Of a DNA stretch of 6,115 nucleotides, positions 1 through 4,560 are shown one piece after another; the first letter of the stretch is position 1; the number at the start of each line of letters is the position of its first letter. A model generated the notes under the pieces. That model had not been told where the DNA came from and did not search any database. It saw only the letters and a program-made list of their open reading frames with translations. Position numbers and translations under genes: made by a program. Source of the DNA: Sediminibacterium sp. (GTDB lineage: Bacteria > Bacteroidota > Bacteroidia > Chitinophagales > Chitinophagaceae); the NCBI GenBank assembly GCA_023256555.1, contig JALRFB010000063.1, positions 1-6,115 on the forward strand, written 5' to 3'.

Positions 1-266
1 TGATTTCCTAAACCTTCTCCTGTTGAAGCCCCTTCAACTAAACCAGCAATATCTACAAACTCCATTACAGTAGGTATAGTTTTTTTTGGATTTACGATTT
101 CAGAGAGTTGGTTTAGTCTCAAATCATTAACAGTAACTACTCCAATATTTGGCTCTATTGTGCAAAATGGATAATTTTCAGACTCTATGCCAGCTTGAGT
201 TAAAGCATTAAATAAAGTTGATTTTCCAACATTTGGTAATCCCACGATGCCTGCCTGTAAAGCCAT
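1..266 (-). CDS. ychF: Redox-regulated ATPase YchF (Obg-like), N-terminal 88 residues, cut by window edge
   Basis: This is the 5' part of a minus-strand gene that starts with ATG at 266-264 and runs off the left edge of the window. Eighty-eight codons are visible, against about 363-366 residues for the full family. The protein begins [20 protein letters not shown], the YchF N-terminus with its Walker A/G1 loop GLPNVGKST (residues 9-17). It continues with the switch-I stretch [10 protein letters not shown] (31-40) and the G3 motif VDIAGLV (71-77), followed by [11 protein letters not shown]. YchF/OLA1 is a cytosolic, ribosome-associated P-loop NTPase of the TRAFAC/Obg group that prefers ATP to GTP; it has been linked to translation and oxidative-stress responses. 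The motif that would show ATP preference (NxxE in place of NKxD) lies outside the window. The gene is divergent from the SpmA-SpmB gene across 81 bases and has its own -7 element. The identification is very secure; function in this organism is inferred from the family. Confidence 0.96.
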   Translation of the reverse strand, partial: MALQAGIVGLPNVGKSTLFNALTQAGIESENYPFCTIEPNIGVVTVNDLRLNQLSEIVNPKKTIPTVMEFVDIAGLVEGASTGEGLGN

Positions 267-288
267 AATTGTATTGATTTTAAGAGCG

Positions 289-296
289 CAAAAATA
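289..296 (-). promoter_or_regulatory. Bacteroidota-type -7 promoter element for ychF
   Basis: Read on the minus strand this is TATTTTTG, a perfect match to the Bacteroidota sigma-ABfr -7 consensus TAnnTTTG. It ends 22 bases before the ychF ATG, which would give a short leader of roughly 15-18 nt. No convincing -33 TTG box is seen at the usual 19-21 base spacing; a TTTTG lies only 12 bases upstream. AT-rich DNA produces such octamers by chance, so position is the main support. Confidence 0.5.
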
Positions 297-346
297 CAAT
301 TCTAATTGCAAAATGGGCTATATTAGTACAATAAACAATTCTATTG
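296..346. repeat. Two copies of a semi-palindromic motif CAATTCTA(A)TTG in the divergent spacer
   Basis: Copy one, at 297-308, is CAATTCTAATTG, a perfect inverted repeat with 5-bp arms and a 2-base centre. Copy two, at 336-346, is CAATTCTATTG, the same motif with one A missing. Both are preceded by A, so ACAATTCTA recurs exactly at 296-304 and 335-343, 39 bases apart. Copy one directly abuts the upstream side of the ychF -7 element, and copy two lies just before the ATG of the plus-strand gene. Possible operator half-sites for a shared regulator; equally, such words can arise by chance in AT-rich DNA. Confidence 0.3.
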
Positions 347-348
347 TA
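327..348 (+). promoter_or_regulatory. Perfect 7-bp inverted repeat ending on the start codon of the SpmA-SpmB gene
   Basis: TACAATA (327-333) and TATTGTA (342-348) are exact reverse complements separated by 8 bases. The last A of the right arm is the A of the ATG at 348. In the mRNA this could form a weak AU-rich hairpin that holds the start codon and takes the place of a Shine-Dalgarno, of which there is none. As DNA it could be a binding site. A weak -7-like TATATTAG lies at 319-326, which would put the repeat in the leader. Function is inference. Confidence 0.3.
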
Positions 349-1580
349 TGGCTTTAAATATCATTTGGGTGGCATTTTTTGTGATTGCCTTTGTAATTGC
401 CTTGTTTAAATTGATTTTCTTGGGGGATACAGGCATTTTTAAGTTATTGGCAGATGGGATATTTGATTCAGCAAAAGTGTCTGTAATGGACGTTGCATTG
501 CCTCTTGCTGGAACAATGGTTTTTTTCTTAGGATTGATGAATATTGCAGAAAAAGCAGGCGCCATTCAGAAATTAGCCAAATGGATGAATCCATTCTTGA
601 GTAGATTATTTCCTGAAGTTCCTGCCAACCACCCAGCAATGGGGCAGATGGTAATGAATTTTAGTGCCAATATGCTTGGCTTGGACAATGCAGCGACCCC
701 TTTTGGTTTAAAAGCTATGGAAAGCCTTCAAAGCTTAAATCCAGAGAAAGAAAAAGCAACTAATGCTCAAATTATGTTTTTGGTGTTACATACTTCTGGA
801 TTAACCATTATTCCTTTAACTATAATATCCTATAGATTAGCAGCCGGGTCAACAGATGCAGCTAGTATTTTTATACCATGTGTTTTAGCTACCATTGGAA
901 CCACTTTAGCATCTATATTAATGGTAGGTTTTTATCAGAAATTAAAATGGGATAGTGTATTGTTAAGTTGGTTATTAGGATTAATAGGTTTAATGAGTGG
1001 GATACTTTTTTTAGTGAATGGATTGAGTCCTGCTAATAAAGAAGTTGTGTCTAAAGTAGTGGGGAATGGATTGTTGATATTGATTATTGTTGCAATAATT
1101 CTAGGCGGTGTTTATAAAAAAGTTTCTGTTTTTGACGCTTTTATTGAAGGAGCAAAAAATGGATTTGATGTGGTAGTTAAGATTATCCCATACTTAGTTG
1201 CAATGCTTGTAGCTATTCGTGTTTTTAGAGATAGTGGAGCAATGACTTATATTTTGAATGGATTAACTTATCTAATTCAATTAACAAGTATAAATACCGA
1301 TTTTATACCAGCATTGCCAGTAGCTATTATGAAACCATTAAGTGGGAGTGGAGCTAGAGGAATGATGTTGGATATATTTCAAACTAATGGGCCTGATTCT
1401 TTTGTTGGGAAATTAGCTTCCATTTTCCAAGGTTCAGCTGATACTACATTTTATATTATTGCTCTATACTTTGGAAGTGTGGGTATTAAGAAAGTGAGAT
1501 ATGCTATATGGGCTGGTATATTTGCTGATTTAATTGGAGTAATAATCGCCATTTTAATCGGCTATACCTTCTTTAAATAA
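348..1580 (+). CDS. Fused SpmA-SpmB membrane protein (nucleoside recognition/Gate domains)
   Basis: This 410-residue, strongly hydrophobic inner-membrane protein joins two proteins that are separate in Bacillus: SpmA (about 196 aa) and SpmB (about 178 aa). The N-terminal half carries the SpmA signature NMLGLDNAATPFGLKAM (108-124) and ends near residue 197. After a linker with further membrane segments (about 203-225 and 240-255), the C-terminal half carries the SpmB signatures AIMKPLSGSGARGMM (326-340) and ASIFQGSADTTFYIIALYFG (357-376). Both halves belong to the nucleoside recognition/Gate family (PF07670), related to the membrane core of concentrative nucleoside transporters. In Bacillus the pair is needed for spore core dehydration; the substrate is unknown. 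Fused copies occur in non-sporulating Bacteroidota, so a transport or membrane role unrelated to spores is more likely here. The ATG at 348 gives a natural membrane-protein N-terminus (MALNIIWVAFFVIAF). There is no visible Shine-Dalgarno. The gene stands alone on the plus strand, divergent from ychF and convergent with the EVE-domain gene. Confidence 0.92.
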   Translation: MALNIIWVAFFVIAFVIALFKLIFLGDTGIFKLLADGIFDSAKVSVMDVALPLAGTMVFFLGLMNIAEKAGAIQKLAKWMNPFLSRLFPEVPANHPAMGQMVMNFSANMLGLDNAATPFGLKAMESLQSLNPEKEKATNAQIMFLVLHTSGLTIIPLTIISYRLAAGSTDAASIFIPCVLATIGTTLASILMVGFYQKLKWDSVLLSWLLGLIGLMSGILFLVNGLSPANKEVVSKVVGNGLLILIIVAIILGGVYKKVSVFDAFIEGAKNGFDVVVKIIPYLVAMLVAIRVFRDSGAMTYILNGLTYLIQLTSINTDFIPALPVAIMKPLSGSGARGMMLDIFQTNGPDSFVGKLASIFQGSADTTFYIIALYFGSVGIKKVRYAIWAGIFADLIGVIIAILIGYTFFK

Positions 1581-1596
1581 ATAAGAGAATTTATTT
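1575..1596. terminator. AT-only inverted repeat between convergent stop codons, possible weak terminator
   Basis: AAATAAAT (1575-1582) and ATTTATTT (1589-1596) form an 8-bp stem of A-T pairs only around a 6-base loop. The structure covers both stop codons, TAA of the plus-strand gene at 1578-1580 and that of the EVE gene at 1593-1591. It is the only hairpin between these convergent genes. With no G-C pairs it would be unstable, so a terminator function is doubtful. Confidence 0.2.
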
Positions 1597-2001
1597 CCCC
1601 TCACTCATTTTCATTACTTCTTCCCATTCTTTATCTGTAACAGGTTGTACAGACAACCTACCTAATTTAACCAAAGCCATATTCTTTAAATTAGTATTGG
1701 CTTTAATATCCGCTAATTTAACAGGATGCTTCAATTTTTTATGTGGAGCAAAATCCACAGCTAACCAAGCTGTTTCTTCTGTAGTTGGATCTTGATAAGA
1801 CTCTTTAATAACTTTAGCAATACCTACTATTTCTAAGCCTTCATTGCTGTGGTACCAAAATGCTAAATCACCTTTTTTCATGGAGCGCAAATTATTTCTT
1901 GCCCCATAATTACGCACACCGTCCCAAAAAGTTTTTTTATCTTTTACAAATTGATCCCAAGAATACTTAAAAGGTTCTGATTTGATTAGCCAATAAGCCA
2001 T
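1591..2001 (-). CDS. EVE domain-containing protein
   Basis: This 136-residue cytosolic protein is essentially a single EVE domain (PF01878, Thy28/THYN1-like, PUA/YTH-related fold) of the usual length. Visible signatures are YWLIKSEP (3-10), the conserved loop FWDGVRNYGARNNLR (25-39), GDLAFWYHSN (44-53) and the closing RLSVQPV (115-121). EVE domains are thought to recognise modified bases in nucleic acids; in some bacteria they are fused to restriction enzymes, but stand-alone copies such as this are common housekeeping genes of unknown role. The ATG at 2001 fits the family start (MAYWLIKSEP). The gene begins 14 bases after the lutA stop codon on the same strand, with no promoter-like sequence or Shine-Dalgarno in the gap, so it is probably the second gene of a lutA transcript. 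Nothing nearby suggests a defence island. The family call is secure; the biological role is not. Confidence 0.94.
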   Translation of the reverse strand: MAYWLIKSEPFKYSWDQFVKDKKTFWDGVRNYGARNNLRSMKKGDLAFWYHSNEGLEIVGIAKVIKESYQDPTTEETAWLAVDFAPHKKLKHPVKLADIKANTNLKNMALVKLGRLSVQPVTDKEWEEVMKMSEGK

Positions 2002-2015
2002 AAGAAATAATTTAA

Positions 2016-2735
2016 TTAATAACCTGCTGCTAAGATATCTGCTAAGTGCAATACTTTAATGGATTGTCCATTATTATTAATTCTTCCTTCTAAATGCATT
2101 AAACAACTGGTATCAGTACTTACAATATATTCTGCATTAGTTGCAATAGCATTATCAATTTTTTGATCCGCCATTGATGTACTTATGGTGTCATATTTTA
2201 CAGCAAAACTACCTCCAAAACCACAACATGTTTCCACGTCATTCATTTCAACAATTTGTATACCTTCAACAGCTTGTAACAATTTTCTAGGTTCTTCTTT
2301 AATCTTACATTCCCTTAATCCAGCACAACTATCATGATAAGTAATGGTTGCATTGAAATTAGCTCCTAAATCAGTAACTCCTAATACTTGTACTAAGAAT
2401 TCAGATAATTCATACATGCGTTGCTTTACTTTCTTTGCTGGACTTTGAAAAGCATTATTTTCAAAAATCTTACCATAGTTATTTCTCACAAAACCAGTAC
2501 AACTGGCACTAGGAGAGACTATATAATCAGCACCTTCAAAATCTTGAACAAATTTGGTACAAACGTCTTTTGATTCGCCCCAAAAACCTGCATTGAAGGC
2601 AGGTTGCCCACAACAGGTTTGATTTGGATTATACATTACTTCACAACCTGCCTTTTCTAATACTTTGATAGTATTAAAGGCTACTTGTGGATACAGTTGA
2701 TCCATAAAGCAGGGGATGAATAATTGTACTTTCAT
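2016..2735 (-). CDS. lutA: (Fe-S)-binding lactate utilization protein LutA/YkgE family
   Basis: The 239-residue length matches Bacillus LutA (about 238). The protein consists of two cysteine-rich CCG domains (PF02754). The first uses Cys9, Cys41-Cys42-Gly43 and Cys79; the second uses Cys137 (YHDSCAGLRE), Cys170-Cys171-Gly172 (ETCCGFGGSF) and Cys211 (DTSCLMHL). The N-terminus MKVQLFIPCFMDQLYPQV is the typical LutA start, which fixes the ATG at 2735. With LutB (iron-sulfur) and LutC, LutA forms a cytosolic complex that oxidises L-lactate to pyruvate. Neither partner is in the window, so the genes must lie elsewhere if present. The final cysteine of the canonical CXXC is replaced in both domains (Val82, His214). 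A perfect -7 element ends only 4 bases before the ATG, and the EVE gene follows by 14 bases. Other CCG-domain redox subunits (GlcF/HdrB-like) are alternatives, but length and both motif regions favour LutA. Confidence 0.9.
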   Translation of the reverse strand: MKVQLFIPCFMDQLYPQVAFNTIKVLEKAGCEVMYNPNQTCCGQPAFNAGFWGESKDVCTKFVQDFEGADYIVSPSASCTGFVRNNYGKIFENNAFQSPAKKVKQRMYELSEFLVQVLGVTDLGANFNATITYHDSCAGLRECKIKEEPRKLLQAVEGIQIVEMNDVETCCGFGGSFAVKYDTISTSMADQKIDNAIATNAEYIVSTDTSCLMHLEGRINNNGQSIKVLHLADILAAGY

Positions 2736-2739
2736 ATTT

Positions 2740-2747
2740 CAAATATA
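2740..2747 (-). promoter_or_regulatory. -7 promoter element for lutA, almost touching the ATG
   Basis: On the minus strand this reads TATATTTG, a perfect TAnnTTTG match, followed by AAAT and then the lutA ATG at 2735. Transcription would start at or within a few bases of the start codon, giving a leaderless or near-leaderless mRNA. The -33 region would fall inside the terminator hairpin just upstream (2754-2781); no clear TTG box is visible there. The same octamer precedes pdhA. Confidence 0.5.
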
Positions 2748-2750
2748 AGC

Positions 2751-2781
2751 AAAAAAAGAGTCTCCATTGGGAGACTCTTTT
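2751..2781 (-). terminator. Rho-independent terminator after the TPR gene
   Basis: The arms 2754-2765 and 2770-2781 form a perfect 12-bp stem (AAAAGAGTCTCC with GGAGACTCTTTT) closed by a 4-base loop. Read on the minus strand, the stem is followed by an uninterrupted run of seven T residues, four of them paired (complement of 2757-2751). This is a strong intrinsic terminator for the pdhA-TPR transcript, ending it 18 bases before lutA. On the plus strand the stem ends in TTTT then AG, so it may also work weakly against antisense transcription. Confidence 0.88.
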
Positions 2782-2798
2782 AGAAATTTTTCTTCTAT

Positions 2799-2823
2799 AA
2801 AGAGTTCCTTTAGGAAACTCTTT
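2799..2823 (-). terminator. Second hairpin resembling the terminator, with one bulge
   Basis: AAAGAGTTCC (2799-2808) pairs with GGAAACTCTTT (2813-2823), leaving a single bulged A at 2817 and a 4-base loop. It lies 10 bases past the TPR stop codon. On the minus strand it is followed by ATAGAAG rather than a T-run, so it is a poor terminator alone. Its minus-strand upstream arm matches that of the neighbouring terminator: CTAAAAGAGT(T/C)TCC, 14 bases with one difference, 43 bases apart. It looks like a duplicate or a back-up of that terminator. Confidence 0.5.
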
Positions 2824-2833
2824 TAGGAATAAT

Positions 2834-3487
2834 TTATGGTTGAATCTTTAATCGATTAATATACTTGTCTGCCATAAATCCTTTTTCAGATTTAGGGTAT
2901 TCATTTTTAATCTTTGTGTATAATTCAATGGCTTCGTCTGCTTTGCCATTTAATTCTAAATATGCAGCAGCTCTGAAGATATATTCAGAAGAAATAGCTT
3001 CATCTTCTGGGAAATAAGTACCAGCTTTTTTGTAATAAGACACGGCGTCGTCAACTTTATTTAAAGAAGCATAAGCATCTCCTAAAGTTCCATAAGCAAC
3101 CGCTTGAATTTGTTTAGCGTCTGTAGAAAAATCTTTTAAATACTCAATAGATTTATTAAAATCATTTAATCTAAAATAACTTACCCCAGCATAATATTTT
3201 GCTAAGTTAGCTGCTTTAGTACCGCTGAATTCTTTAATGATATATAAAACACCTTTACTTTGACCATCACCATTTAATACAAATGTAGAGGAGTCATTAG
3301 CAAAATATTTTTCTGCCATAAACATTGCGTCTGCAGCTTTTGCTTCTCTTGGTTTTTGATATAATTCTGTATATCCAAAAAATCCACCAACCAATACTAT
3401 AGCTAAAACTAATGCATAGGTTAATGATTTTTGATTCTTTTTGAAAAAATCTAAAAAAGGGTGTTGTTCTTGTTGTAAATCGCTCAT
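2834..3487 (-). CDS. Membrane-anchored tetratricopeptide repeat protein
   Basis: This 217-residue protein has a short polar N-terminus (MSDLQQEQHPFLDFFKKNQK), one hydrophobic transmembrane helix at about residues 22-40 (TYALVLAIVLVGGFFGYTEL), and then an alpha-helical region of TPR-like repeats at about 93-122, 129-160 and 167-199 (for example AYGTLGDAYASLNKVDDAVS and EYIFRAAAYLELNGKADEA). The layout, one N-terminal anchor followed by TPRs facing the periplasm, resembles the YfgM/TPR_21 group (PF09976), whose E. coli member associates with the SecYEG translocon and periplasmic chaperones. Membership of that group is my inference from architecture; TPRs mediate protein-protein contacts and give no specific function. 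The positive residues before the helix are K17, K18 and K20; whether the C-terminus is really outside is uncertain. The gene starts 14 bases after the pdhA stop with no separate promoter visible, so it is probably co-transcribed with pdhA, and it ends at a strong terminator. Confidence 0.85.
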   Translation of the reverse strand: MSDLQQEQHPFLDFFKKNQKSLTYALVLAIVLVGGFFGYTELYQKPREAKAADAMFMAEKYFANDSSTFVLNGDGQSKGVLYIIKEFSGTKAANLAKYYAGVSYFRLNDFNKSIEYLKDFSTDAKQIQAVAYGTLGDAYASLNKVDDAVSYYKKAGTYFPEDEAISSEYIFRAAAYLELNGKADEAIELYTKIKNEYPKSEKGFMADKYINRLKIQP

Positions 3488-3501
3488 ATAATTGGTTATA
3501 A

Positions 3502-4497
3502 TTAGTCTACGATGAATGGATAATTTTGATCTATGTATACATCTTTTAATACTTCGCTATCATCTGGCCAAGGGCTTTCTTCAGCGAATTTAACAGAAGC
3601 TTCGACAATAGCACTGATTTTATCATCAATTGCTTTTAAGTCAGCTTCAGACGCATATTTATTTTCTAAAATAGTTTTAGCAACTTTAGTAATAGGGTCT
3701 TGGTTTTTGTATTCTTCTACTTCGTCCTTAGATCTATATTTCTGAGGATCAGATACAGAGTGTCCTTTGTATCTATAGGTTTTCATTTCCAATAAAGTAG
3801 GGCCTTCACCATCTCTCGCTCTTTTTACTGCTCTAGCAACACCTTCGTGTACTAATTCAGGAGTCATACCATCTATTTTATCTGATGGCATATCATAAGC
3901 ATCAGCCAATTTGTAAATATCAATTACATTACTTGTACGCTCAATGGATGTACCCATTGCATAGTTATTGTTTTCACAAATAAATACTACAGGCAATTTC
4001 CAAAGCATAGCAAGATTGAATACCTCATGTAACATACCTTGTCTTGCTGCACCATCACCAAAGAAACACAATACCACATTCTTTGAACCACGATATTGCT
4101 CAGCAAATGCTAAACCAGCACCTGTACCAATTTGAGCACCTACAATACCATGTCCACCAAAGAAGTAGTTTTCTTTATCAAAAAAGTGCATACTACCACC
4201 TTTACCTTTTGAGCATCCAGTAGCTTTTCCATATAATTCAGCCATTGCAGCATTTGGGCTCATTCCTTTTGCTAAAGCCAAACCATGATCACGGTATCCG
4301 GTAATGAAAGGATCTTCATGATTTGTTGCGGTCATACAACCAGCAGCAATTGCTTCTTGACCATTGTAAACGTGGAAAAATCCTCTGATTTTTCCAGCCA
4401 TTTTATACATTTCTTCTGATTTTGATTCAAATTGACGGATTAATTGCATCAATTCGTACCAATACAAATAGGTTTCTTTTGAAAATTTTTGGGCCAC
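3502..4497 (-). CDS. pdhA: Pyruvate dehydrogenase E1 component, alpha subunit
   Basis: This 331-residue thiamine-diphosphate enzyme subunit catalyses, with E1 beta, decarboxylation of pyruvate and reductive acetylation of the E2 lipoyl group in the cytosolic pyruvate dehydrogenase complex. The ThDP motif is clear: GDG at 147-149 and NN at 176-177 (CENNNYAMGT). Other E1 alpha landmarks are GYRDHG (67-72), KGKGGSMHFF (97-106), GGHGIVGAQIG (114-124) and the C-terminal loop YRYKGHSVSDPQKYRSKDE (241-259), which matches the E1 phosphorylation-loop region. The start is GTG at 4497: an in-frame stop lies three codons upstream at 4506-4504, and residues 2-16 (AQKFSKETYLYWYEL) match the family N-terminus, so the next ATG (Met17) would cut conserved sequence. 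AAAGGA precedes the GTG by only 2 bases. No E1 beta, E2 or E3 gene is in the window, so the subunit genes are dispersed. Acetoin or branched-chain dehydrogenase E1 alpha are less likely alternatives. Confidence 0.94.
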   Translation of the reverse strand: MAQKFSKETYLYWYELMQLIRQFESKSEEMYKMAGKIRGFFHVYNGQEAIAAGCMTATNHEDPFITGYRDHGLALAKGMSPNAAMAELYGKATGCSKGKGGSMHFFDKENYFFGGHGIVGAQIGTGAGLAFAEQYRGSKNVVLCFFGDGAARQGMLHEVFNLAMLWKLPVVFICENNNYAMGTSIERTSNVIDIYKLADAYDMPSDKIDGMTPELVHEGVARAVKRARDGEGPTLLEMKTYRYKGHSVSDPQKYRSKDEVEEYKNQDPITKVAKTILENKYASEADLKAIDDKISAIVEASVKFAEESPWPDDSEVLKDVYIDQNYPFIVD

Positions 4498-4517
4498 AGT
4501 CCTTTAATTTTGAGGAG

Positions 4518-4525
4518 CAAATATA
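4518..4525 (-). promoter_or_regulatory. -7 promoter element for the pdhA-TPR operon
   Basis: On the minus strand this is TATATTTG, a perfect TAnnTTTG match identical to the lutA element. Twenty bases separate it from the GTG, giving a leader of about 14-18 nt that contains AAAGGA. No TTG-type -33 box is visible; that region is occupied by an inverted repeat. Confidence 0.55.
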
Positions 4526-4559
4526 CTGTTTTTTCCCATTAAGTTGGTCTAAAAACAGT
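4525..4559 (-). repeat. Interrupted 9-bp inverted repeat between pruA stop and pdhA promoter
   Basis: ACTGTTTTT (4525-4533) and AAAAACAGT (4551-4559) are exact reverse complements, with an inner CCA/TGG pair that could extend the fold across an internal loop. The right end as read on the minus strand overlaps the first base of the pdhA -7 element, and the other end begins one base after the pruA stop codon. It may act as the pruA terminator, although no T-run follows on the minus strand, or as a binding site over the -33 region of the pdhA promoter. The arms are A/T-rich. Confidence 0.4.
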
Positions 4560-4560
4560 C

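Noticed and set aside
319..326. TATATTAG as the -7 element of the SpmA-SpmB gene
   Set aside because: It departs from TAnnTTTG at one of the six fixed bases, and there is no TTG box at a suitable distance, so it is too weak to annotate as a promoter by itself.
341..639. Minus-strand open frames inside the SpmA-SpmB gene
   Set aside because: They lie fully antisense to a well-conserved membrane protein, show no recognisable domain, and have no promoter or ribosome binding site.
1591..2001. EVE-domain gene as part of a restriction or defence system
   Set aside because: It is a stand-alone domain of normal length next to lutA and housekeeping genes; no nuclease, methyltransferase or mobile-element gene is nearby.
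3533..3745. Plus-strand open frame antisense to the 3' part of pdhA
   Set aside because: It is a mirror of conserved E1 alpha coding sequence and has no family resemblance or start signal of its own.
4027..4060. Arg in the PdhA sequence GDGAARQG, where many E1 alpha proteins have GDGAANQG
   Set aside because: From memory, Bacteroidota E1 alpha proteins commonly have Arg at this place, and the ThDP/Mg residues of GDG and NN are intact, so this is not a sign of inactivity.
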